In this document: in pieces, positions 1 to 4,804 of the stretch
Numbering within the stretch: position 1 is the stretch's first letter
How the letters are laid out: each line of letters starts with the position of its first letter
Source: JAGZHZ01 sp965150505
GTDB lineage: Bacteria; Bacillota; Clostridia; Lachnospirales; Lachnospiraceae
Assembly: GCA_965150505.1 (NCBI GenBank)
Contig: CBCTVZ010000121.1
Span: 1-6,547 of the forward strand
Length of the DNA stretch: 6,547 nucleotides
Direction: 5' to 3'
Translations under genes and position numbers: made by a program
Notes under the pieces: model-generated
Seen by the model: the letters and a program-made list of their open reading frames with translations, nothing else
The model's database searches: none
What the model was told of the DNA's origin: nothing

Positions 1-110
1 TCGATATCATGAGCTTTACATTCTGCAATGGTTAGTTCCTTAAATCGTTGTTCAATCCCACGATTAAAATCGTGGGCTTTCCCGCCTATGTTTGTTGTAA
101 TTTTTTTCAA
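1..110 (-). CDS. possible 5' part of a leftward gene (TTG start), runs off the window
   Basis: A minus-strand frame is open from a stop at 168-170 to the window edge, which is longer than expected by chance in such AT-rich DNA. A TTG at 110 would start it, with GGGAG (121-125) ten bases upstream. The predicted peptide begins MKKITTNIGGKAHDFNRG and continues through a charged stretch, EQRFKELTIAECKAHD. I recognise no family. The central AHDFNRG is encoded by the palindrome at 57-76. The frame may therefore be a chance reading across a transposon end rather than a gene. No ATG is available in frame. Only 36 codons are visible, so coding status is uncertain. Confidence 0.2.
   Translation of the reverse strand, partial: MKKITTNIGGKAHDFNRGIEQRFKELTIAECKAHDI
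57..76. repeat. GC-rich palindrome resembling an IS200/IS605 terminal hairpin
   Basis: CCCACGAT and ATCGTGGG form a perfect 8-bp stem around a TAAA loop. Read on the minus strand, the context is GAAAGCCCACGAT...ATCGTGGGATTGAAC. This is the style of subterminal hairpin found at the ends of IS200/IS605-family elements in clostridia, where TnpA recognises such hairpins. No tnpA or tnpB lies within the window, so this could be the edge of an element lying to the left, or a remnant. It is not a convincing intrinsic terminator, because neither side carries a good T-run. The attribution rests on resemblance only. Confidence 0.4.
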
Positions 111-223
111 GTACAGTGAACTCCCAAAGGCAATAAGCTTTCCATAAAATAAATGGAAACATAACTTTTATATATAAAAATTCTCTAATTTCTAATGGAA
201 AAACGATGATGAGGTGAAATATC

Positions 224-799
224 ATGTCAAAAGATTGTAAGAATTATCAAATTGAGACTTTTACTGCACAGGTCGATGTATCGGAATATCTTCATACCTG
301 TGTCAATGTGGAAGAATTTTTAGAGTATTGTAAATCCTGTCCAAACTATCAAAAACTATGGTCCTGTCCACCTTATTCTTTTCAGCCAGAAGATTATTGG
401 AAACAATATCGGTCTTTATTTTTGTACGGAAGAAAAATTATATTTTCTGAAGAACAGACAAACAAAGAATATACCAAAGAAACTTTAGACCTTTTTACAA
501 ATCAGATACTGTATGATGAAAAGCAAACCATGGCAAAAGAACTTTTTCTTCTGGAACAGCAATTTCCAGAGAGCATCAGTCTCTCGGCCGGCTGCTGCCA
601 AATGTGCGCCCAGAATCATTGTAGCAGAATAAATGGCAAACCTTGCCGTTTTCCTGATCAGATGCGCTATTCTATTGAATCTCTCGGCGGAAATGTAGGA
701 CTTACCATCACAAAATACCTGCATCAGGAATTGCTGTGGATGACAGAAGGAAAACTTCCAAAATATTTTATTCTAGTCGGTGGTCTTCTAAAAAAATAA
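224..799 (+). CDS. DUF2284 family predicted metal-binding protein
   Basis: This 191-residue protein matches the DUF2284 (COG5423) pattern over nearly its whole length. An N-terminal cluster has C36xxC39 followed by WSC48PPY. A second cluster has C124-C125-x2-C128-x4-C133, then C141RFP. The signature MRYSIESLGGNVG follows at 147-159, and the end ILVGGLLKK is typical of the family. The paired CxxC clusters suggest bound iron-sulfur or zinc, but no biochemical role is established for the family. There is no signal peptide or membrane segment, so it should be cytosolic. The ATG at 224 is fixed by GAGGTGA at 211-217, six bases upstream. Length is normal and all signature cysteines are present, so it looks intact. 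It stands alone: nothing on the same strand lies within 500 bases downstream, and no clear promoter is seen. Family assignment is firm; function is unknown. Confidence 0.88.
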   Translation: MSKDCKNYQIETFTAQVDVSEYLHTCVNVEEFLEYCKSCPNYQKLWSCPPYSFQPEDYWKQYRSLFLYGRKIIFSEEQTNKEYTKETLDLFTNQILYDEKQTMAKELFLLEQQFPESISLSAGCCQMCAQNHCSRINGKPCRFPDQMRYSIESLGGNVGLTITKYLHQELLWMTEGKLPKYFILVGGLLKK

Positions 800-987
800 G
801 AACGAAAAAAAGTCTCCTTCTTCTATTTTCTTTTTCCATTTTCTGTCATCGTAAAAATGATGAGACGGAAGAGGGAAACTTTTTTGGGAAACAGATCTTC
901 TTTCATACAACTATGTCCTACATCAAAACAAGAATTTTCCCGACACATTAGAGAATGTATTTTTTACCGTTGTTCTTTTTTATTTTC
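800..987. other. intergenic stretch without a supported gene
   Basis: This is the first part of the 572-base gap between the DUF2284 gene and the XRE regulator. It is very pyrimidine-rich on the plus strand. I found only short frames with poor start contexts: 53 codons on plus from about 857, and 27 codons on minus from 906 to 823. No RNA gene or strong hairpin is apparent. Only a weak stem-loop with a T-run stands out, at 945-965. Confidence 0.5.
945..965 (+). terminator. weak candidate terminator downstream of the DUF2284 gene
   Basis: ACATT-AGAG-AATGT forms a 5-bp, AT-rich stem followed by A and six T residues on the plus strand. The stem is short for an intrinsic terminator and lies about 150 bases beyond the DUF2284 stop, so this is only a candidate. 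Confidence 0.2.
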
Positions 988-1092
988 TTATTTTTCATCC
1001 AACAATCCTTTCAAAAAATAATAAACCATCTTTAATGTCTTTTCTGACTTTGTCTTTTTTAGCAGAATCGTTATTTCTTCTAAATAATTCAT
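988..1092 (-). CDS. 34-residue micro-protein, divergent from the XRE regulator
   Basis: The peptide starts MNYLEEITILLKKTKSEK and continues TLKMVYYFLKGLLDEK. It has alternating charged and hydrophobic residues, consistent with one or two amphipathic helices, with no cysteines and no signal peptide. A perfect AGGAGG (complement of 1105-1110) precedes the ATG by 12 bases, slightly long spacing. An in-frame TAA just upstream of the ATG excludes a longer version. Its pattern (short N-terminal helix, then LK-hydrophobic-Y-x-F-hydrophobic-K near the end) resembles small unnamed proteins that I recall beside XRE regulators in clostridial prophages and integrative elements. That is a resemblance, not an assignment. 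It would be transcribed leftward from the promoter at 1252-1280, away from the XRE gene. Coding status is likely because of the ribosome binding site and protein-like composition; function is unknown. Confidence 0.6.
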   Translation of the reverse strand: MNYLEEITILLKKTKSEKTLKMVYYFLKGLLDEK

Positions 1093-1130
1093 GTTATTTT
1101 ATATCCTCCTGCAAACCTATCATATTTTTT

Positions 1131-1226
1131 CTATTTTAACTCATATTTCTCATTCATATATTGCAGTACAATCAAATCTCTCTGCATATTTGATATGATT
1201 TTTTTGATACGCCAACGGCTAATCAC
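1131..1226 (-). CDS. possible 31-residue micro-ORF with GTG start
   Basis: This minus-strand frame opens with GTG at 1226 and reads VISRWRIKKIISNMQRDL, then IVLQYMNEKYELK, ending in TAG 38 bases before the start of the downstream micro-gene. The peptide is basic at the N-terminus and looks helical. No Shine-Dalgarno sequence precedes the GTG. The GTG also lies inside the arm of an inverted repeat (1212-1231), so translation would be weak or controlled. An internal ATG gives an 18-residue alternative, also without a ribosome binding site. It sits just downstream of the leftward promoter, so it might equally be leader RNA. I keep it as a weak candidate. Confidence 0.25.
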   Translation of the reverse strand: MISRWRIKKIISNMQRDLIVLQYMNEKYELK

Positions 1227-1231
1227 GTTGG
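1212..1231. repeat. inverted repeat CCAACG-N8-CGTTGG
   Basis: A perfect 6-bp inverted repeat with an 8-base spacer lies about 20 bases downstream of the -10 element of the leftward promoter. In the leftward transcript it would form a hairpin in the 5' leader covering the possible GTG start at 1226. It could be an operator or a leader structure. In the plus direction it is followed by a moderately T-rich stretch, so a terminator is also possible. Confidence 0.4.
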
Positions 1232-1251
1232 TTTCTTCATTTTATAAGATA

Positions 1252-1280
1252 AATTTACACAACTTTCCAGTATTAGTCAA
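1252..1280 (-). promoter_or_regulatory. leftward sigma-A type promoter for the micro-ORFs
   Basis: On the minus strand, TTGACT (complement of 1275-1280, five of six consensus bases) is followed after exactly 17 bases by TAAATT (complement of 1252-1257, four of six). Transcription would start near 1245 and run through both micro-ORFs. The element lies back-to-back with the XRE promoter, the two -35 boxes being about 20 bases apart. Confidence 0.5.
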
Positions 1281-1299
1281 GAAAAACATTATATTTTTC

Positions 1300-1328
1300 T
1301 TTACTTCAAAGTATTTCTGTTGTATAAT
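1300..1328 (+). promoter_or_regulatory. sigma-A type promoter of the XRE regulator gene
   Basis: TTTACT (1300-1305, four of six consensus bases) and a perfect TATAAT (1323-1328) are separated by 17 bases, 44 bases ahead of the XRE start codon. Start-site spacing and the downstream GGAGAAAGG (1351-1359) fit a normal short leader. Confidence 0.7.
1302..1313. promoter_or_regulatory. candidate operator TACTTCAAAGTA over the XRE promoter
   Basis: This is a perfect 5-bp inverted repeat with a 2-base centre, overlapping the -35 box of the XRE promoter. XRE/CI-type repressors bind such short palindromes as dimers and often repress themselves. A related sequence, AACTTTCCAGTA (1261-1272, eight of twelve identical), lies in the spacer of the leftward promoter. 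Binding is inferred from position and symmetry only. Confidence 0.35.
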
Positions 1329-1331
1329 AAT

Positions 1332-1347
1332 GTTGAAAAATGTCAAC
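1332..1347. promoter_or_regulatory. inverted repeat GTTGA-N6-TCAAC at the XRE transcription start
   Basis: A perfect 5-bp inverted repeat lies immediately downstream of the TATAAT box, about where transcription should begin. It could be a second operator or a small 5' hairpin in the leader, just ahead of the ribosome binding site at 1351-1359. It is short enough that chance cannot be excluded. Confidence 0.3.
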
Positions 1348-1371
1348 TTTGGAGAAAGGAATACATGACTT

Positions 1372-2097
1372 ATGGGATTTGGAGAAAGGTTAAAAGAGTT
1401 AAGAGAATCAAAAGGTATGTCTCAAAAAGAATTGGCAAAATGTGTAGATGTTTCTGATGCGGCTATAGCAAACTACGAAAACAGTCAGAACTATCCAAAG
1501 CCAACTGTTTTGATCCGATTAATGAGTGTTCTAGAATGTGATGCAAATTATTTGTATCAAGATTATATATTAAAATCAAATATACGAGAAATTTCTGAAG
1601 AAGAATATGATATTGTCAAAAAATATCGTAAGCTTAACAAGCATGGCAAAGAAATGGTTCGTATTGTAGCTGACGCAGAATTTAAGTGTGCTGAAGAATA
1701 TCTGATGCGCGAATCTATGATTAATCTCAACCTCTTTATCCCAGCTTTTCGCTCAAATGGATATGTCATCTTCCAAAATCCAAAATTGATCAAAGTTCCG
1801 GCTACCGAATTAAACAGTCATGCTGATTTCGGTGTAAAAATCATCACCAATACGACAAAGCCTTTATTGGATATCGGTGATATTGCATTGATCAAACGAG
1901 GGAAAGTCAATCACAATGAAGTAGGATTGTTTCAAATCAATGGTCTTGTCCATCTCAAAAAATTATACAGCTACAAAGGCAAATTAAAACTTGTTCCTTT
2001 AAATGTAGATGCTCAGACGATTACCATTGAACCAGACATGAACTTTCAGACATTAGGCAAAGTGATTGGCAAATTAGAAGGTCACTTTTTAGAGTAA
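1372..2097 (+). CDS. XRE-family regulator with LexA/CI-like (S24-type) C-terminal domain
   Basis: This 241-residue cytosolic DNA-binding protein has an XRE helix-turn-helix at about 5-62 (GERLKELRESKG, MSQKELAKC, VSDAAIANYE). A linker with charged helices covers about 70-120. A C-terminal fold resembling S24 peptidase-type repressors covers about 122-237 (ADFGVK, then GDIALIK, LVHLKKLYS, LKLVPLN, LGKVIGK). Aligning by eye with the usual GDSM-E-P motif puts T161 (context TNTTKP) where the nucleophilic serine belongs. The general-base lysine appears kept as K196. Self-cleavage of the LexA/CI kind is therefore unlikely, although the fold may still dimerise or sense something. The start at 1372 is required by the helix-turn-helix. 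GGAGAAAGG at 1351-1359 is 12 bases away, while an out-of-frame ATG at 1365 sits closer. The gene likely represses itself and the opposing micro-ORFs. It converges on the solute-binding protein gene, overlapping its stop by 9 bases. Confidence 0.85.
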   Translation: MGFGERLKELRESKGMSQKELAKCVDVSDAAIANYENSQNYPKPTVLIRLMSVLECDANYLYQDYILKSNIREISEEEYDIVKKYRKLNKHGKEMVRIVADAEFKCAEEYLMRESMINLNLFIPAFRSNGYVIFQNPKLIKVPATELNSHADFGVKIITNTTKPLLDIGDIALIKRGKVNHNEVGLFQINGLVHLKKLYSYKGKLKLVPLNVDAQTITIEPDMNFQTLGKVIGKLEGHFLE

Positions 2098-3774
2098 AAT
2101 TTTTACAAGCAGAAATCTAACTGCAAATGCAGTTAGATTTCTGCCTGTCACTTTCCATCGCTCTGCTACCTCTTTTTCAATCGTTTCTCCTCCATTCTTT
2201 TTCCATTTTTCTACAAATGTATCAAATGCTTCCATCGGTTCTTTTCCTAAAATAATATTGGCATACGTTTCATCCTCTAATTCTTCTAGTTGCTTCCATT
2301 TTCTTTTCATCGTCTGAGTCTGCTCTGAAAATAAATGATATACTGGCTGATAATCTCCGTCTGCAATCGCTCCCACTCCATTTAGGATTCCATATAACCG
2401 AATAAATTCACCGCTTCTATCTTCACTCCAATCTTCTATTCCAAATTTTTCGTACGGCGGCCGATTCATATTTTTTAAATTTTTCAGATCTTGTTTTAAT
2501 ACTTTGTGGTTTGAAAAATTAACTGTTACGTCTTTTCCTTCCATACTGTCTTTTAATACTTGATACGTATATTCCAATTCATCTGCAAAATCACTCTCCC
2601 AGCCAATCGGATATGCTTTCATACTGATCCCATCTAATTTTTTATTATCTATCCACTTATTTTGATTTTTAATTACATAGTTAATAATCTCAATAATCAC
2701 TTCTGGATTTTTGCATTTTTTATGAATCACAAGATACTGGTTGATCGCTGAAGGCATCGTACAGATATATTGTCCTCTTTGATCGACAGGAGAGGCATAT
2801 GCTTTCCATTCACTTTTATTGTTTCTTATATCATTCTTCAGCATTTCTGCCATCCACCATGGTCCAAAAAAAATTCCTGCTTTGCCGTTATCTAAAACTT
2901 CCTGTATATTTTGTCTTTTAAAAATCTGTGGATCTAATATTCCCTCCTGATACCACTGTTTCAAAACTTGTAATGCCTGTTTTGCCTCTTCTTGGACAGA
3001 TCCATAAATCAATTTTCCATTTTCATCTAAGGTCCAATATTTCGGATACACATGAAATGCGGAAAAAACAGGCGATAATCCAAAGCAGCATTTTCCTATA
3101 TCAAAAAGTTCATAATCTATTCCTGGACCTAAAATTCCGATTGTTTCTTCTCCTCCCATTTCTTTTTCCACAAAGATCGCTGCGGTCTGCCCGATTTCCT
3201 CTATGGTCTGTGGCGCTTTCAACTTAAGCTGATCGAGCCAGTCTTGCCGAATCCACATTACATTGATTCCGCTTGCCGTCAGATTCGGAAAAGGAATCGC
3301 CATCATTTCCTCATTGACCATGACAGATTTTTTTCCTTCTTCTCCAATACTTTCTACAAATGCTTTTAGCTGATTGGAAGCTACGTTTTGATAGACTTCT
3401 GTAACGGGCTGTAATTGACCATACTCCATCATTTTTCTGTATTGTTCTTCATTTACCATCACAGCGTCCGGCAGTGCATCACAACTGATATGTAAATTGA
3501 TATTGCGCTGAAATTCTTCATTGGAATAAATCCAATCATATACAATGCGAATATTTAAGTCCTCTAAAATCCAGTCTAAAAAACGATTGTTTTCCATTGT
3601 CTCTCCATTTGAAAAAGAGATCTTATCATCTAAGACCGCTCCTAGATGAACTTCTTTTACGTCCTTAGAGACCTCTGTTTTTTTTGTTCCACATAAAGTA
3701 TCATATATAAAAAACAAAACGATACATAAAAAAAGAATCCCGACAGCTCCAATCCACATCCTCTTTTTTTTCAT
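2089..3774 (-). CDS. LplA-like extracellular solute-binding protein, membrane-anchored
   Basis: This 561-residue protein resembles the large LplA/YtcQ-type family 1 carbohydrate-binding proteins. It has a short basic start, a hydrophobic segment at about 7-27 and then an extracellular domain. Family landmarks are LPDAVMVNEEQ (101-111), VMWIRQDWLDQL (172-183), WTLDENGKLIYGSV (247-260) with the helix to QEGILDPQ, and NGKAGIFFGPWWMAE (296-310). The lipobox is poor (D25-T26-L27-C28, lacking Gly/Ala/Ser before Cys), so it may stay anchored by an uncleaved membrane helix. ATG overlaps the regulator's stop as ATGA, with AGAGG (3781-3785) six bases upstream. No permease follows it in the operon. Residues after about 544 are encoded by a terminator-like hairpin and form a hydrophobic tail unlike the usual hydrophilic family end, suggesting a lost stop or frameshift. 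Role is either sugar capture for a distant transporter or co-sensing with the upstream kinase; the ligand is unknown. Confidence 0.85.
   Translation of the reverse strand: MKKKRMWIGAVGILFLCIVLFFIYDTLCGTKKTEVSKDVKEVHLGAVLDDKISFSNGETMENNRFLDWILEDLNIRIVYDWIYSNEEFQRNINLHISCDALPDAVMVNEEQYRKMMEYGQLQPVTEVYQNVASNQLKAFVESIGEEGKKSVMVNEEMMAIPFPNLTASGINVMWIRQDWLDQLKLKAPQTIEEIGQTAAIFVEKEMGGEETIGILGPGIDYELFDIGKCCFGLSPVFSAFHVYPKYWTLDENGKLIYGSVQEEAKQALQVLKQWYQEGILDPQIFKRQNIQEVLDNGKAGIFFGPWWMAEMLKNDIRNNKSEWKAYASPVDQRGQYICTMPSAINQYLVIHKKCKNPEVIIEIINYVIKNQNKWIDNKKLDGISMKAYPIGWESDFADELEYTYQVLKDSMEGKDVTVNFSNHKVLKQDLKNLKNMNRPPYEKFGIEDWSEDRSGEFIRLYGILNGVGAIADGDYQPVYHLFSEQTQTMKRKWKQLEELEDETYANIILGKEPMEAFDTFVEKWKKNGGETIEKEVAERWKVTGRNLTAFAVRFLLVKILL
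2105..2148 (-). terminator. 20-bp hairpin between convergent genes, likely operon terminator
   Basis: Two 20-base arms (2105-2124 and 2129-2148) flank a 4-base loop. The inner 16 bp pair perfectly, and in the minus-strand RNA the outer ACAG/UUGU adds three pairs and one G-U. The minus-strand tail is TTGTAAAAATTTT, a mediocre T-run. The plus-strand side (CTTTCC) is poorer, although the hairpin could still stop the XRE transcript. It lies inside the open frame of the solute-binding protein gene. Confidence 0.6.
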
Positions 3775-4790
3775 TCTTTTCCTCTGCTTTCTCTTTTTCG
3801 ATATTCATTTGGACTGCATTGCACTTTTTCTCGAAATACCCGATTAAAATAATATACGTCTTCGTATCCGCTTTCATATGCAATCTCTGTCACATTGAGA
3901 TCTGTTTCAGTCAGAAGCTGCTGTGCTTTTTGGATTCTTAAATTTTGTATAAAATCTCCAAATGTGACTCCTACATACTTTTTAAATTTTACACTGAAAT
4001 AGCTTCTGCTGATTCCGATTTCGGATGCTACCTCGGAAGCATGAATATGATGCGTGAAATCACGTTCTACAATTTTTACTGCTTTCATGATGCTTACAAA
4101 TTCATTTTCCCTATCAGAATCATAATTTCTGTATTCCTCCCTTATTTTGTCAATCCACCCTAGCATTTCTTCAACAGATTCAAACCATGGCAAATCTGTA
4201 TCGTGACATTCCAACAGCTCATCTATTTTTCCGATACATTGCACAATCTGCCGTTCCATTCTGCGAATATCTGGATTATATTTTTTTGTTTCTGCTATCA
4301 GATCCTTATAATAGATGGTATCAAAAATCCAATATAGCGATTTCCATTTTTCTTTTAACTGACTCCACTTTTCTTCATCTTCTGTTTTTGTTTTAGAAGT
4401 ATTTCTTTTTCTCTCTTCATAATTCTTTTCAATTCTTTCCAAGATAGAATCGCTATCCGTAAACTCTAAAGACGCTTTTGAAATATAATCTAGTCCACCT
4501 AGACGTATCGTAGACTGCACATAAGAAAATTCTTCATAAAAAGTCAAGACTACAAATCGTATTTCTGGCTTTTCCTGACTACATTTCTCCATAAATTCAA
4601 TTCCGTCCATCTCCGGCATATCAATATCCACAAAGACAAGATCCACTTCATACTGTCTGATAAAATCCAATGCCGCTTTCCCATTTTGTACATCGCCAAC
4701 GACCTGCATCCCGTGTTTTTCCCAGTTCAGCAAAGCAATAATTCCTTTTCGTGCCAGCTTATCATCATCTACAATTAAAACTTTAATCAA
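3771..4790 (-). CDS. response regulator, REC domain plus AraC-type DNA-binding domain (YesN-like)
   Basis: This 339-residue cytosolic transcription regulator is partnered with the kinase encoded just upstream. The receiver domain (1-122) has the acidic pocket D8-D9-D10, phospho-acceptor D55 in FVDIDMPEMDG, T83 and K105. K105 is followed by Ala rather than the usual Pro (SKAS). A helical linker of about 110 residues follows. The C-terminal AraC/XylS domain (about 235-333) has two helix-turn-helix motifs, ASEVASEIGISRSYFSVKFK (251-270) and VTEIAYESGYEDVYYFNRVF (300-319), ending in the family's SPNEYRK. The TTG start is chosen because the receiver strand begins at IKVLIVDDD and AAGGAG sits eight bases upstream, overlapping the kinase stop. 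The 3' end overlaps the binding-protein start (ATGA). It probably activates sugar uptake or degradation genes; the targets are not visible here. Confidence 0.93.
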   Translation of the reverse strand: MIKVLIVDDDKLARKGIIALLNWEKHGMQVVGDVQNGKAALDFIRQYEVDLVFVDIDMPEMDGIEFMEKCSQEKPEIRFVVLTFYEEFSYVQSTIRLGGLDYISKASLEFTDSDSILERIEKNYEERKRNTSKTKTEDEEKWSQLKEKWKSLYWIFDTIYYKDLIAETKKYNPDIRRMERQIVQCIGKIDELLECHDTDLPWFESVEEMLGWIDKIREEYRNYDSDRENEFVSIMKAVKIVERDFTHHIHASEVASEIGISRSYFSVKFKKYVGVTFGDFIQNLRIQKAQQLLTETDLNVTEIAYESGYEDVYYFNRVFREKVQCSPNEYRKRESRGKE

Positions 4791-4798
4791 ACCTTTTT

Positions 4799-4804
4799 CT
4801 CCTT
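4799..4804 (-). promoter_or_regulatory. ribosome binding site fixing the TTG start of the response regulator
   Basis: AAGGAG on the minus strand partly overlaps the kinase's TAA stop and lies eight bases before the TTG at 4790. No ATG or GTG in a suitable position would preserve the start of the receiver domain, so this site decides the start. Confidence 0.75.

Noticed and set aside
139..179. TTTCCAT/ATGGAAA stem (139-159) and TTTTATATATAAAA (166-179) upstream of the DUF2284 gene
   Set aside because: The stem is weak, has a 7-base loop and has no T-run. The AT palindrome is low complexity. No well-spaced -35/-10 pair or riboswitch pattern could be supported.
823..906. 27-codon minus-strand frame starting MKEDLFPKKV
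   Set aside because: Only a weak AGGA precedes it, and it has no supporting context. It is too short and too poorly supported to call.
736..951. 71-codon plus-strand frame overlapping the DUF2284 3' end
   Set aside because: It starts inside the DUF2284 gene with no ribosome binding site. Its composition is that of translated T-rich intergenic DNA, with no recognisable domain.
857..1018. Plus-strand frame of about 53 codons in the intergenic gap
   Set aside because: It runs antisense across the better supported 988-1092 micro-gene, has no clear ribosome binding site and has an unconvincing composition.
3701..3883. 60-codon minus-strand frame across the regulator/binding-protein junction
   Set aside because: It is a shadow of the two real overlapping genes, whose domains and coupled ATGA junction are clear.
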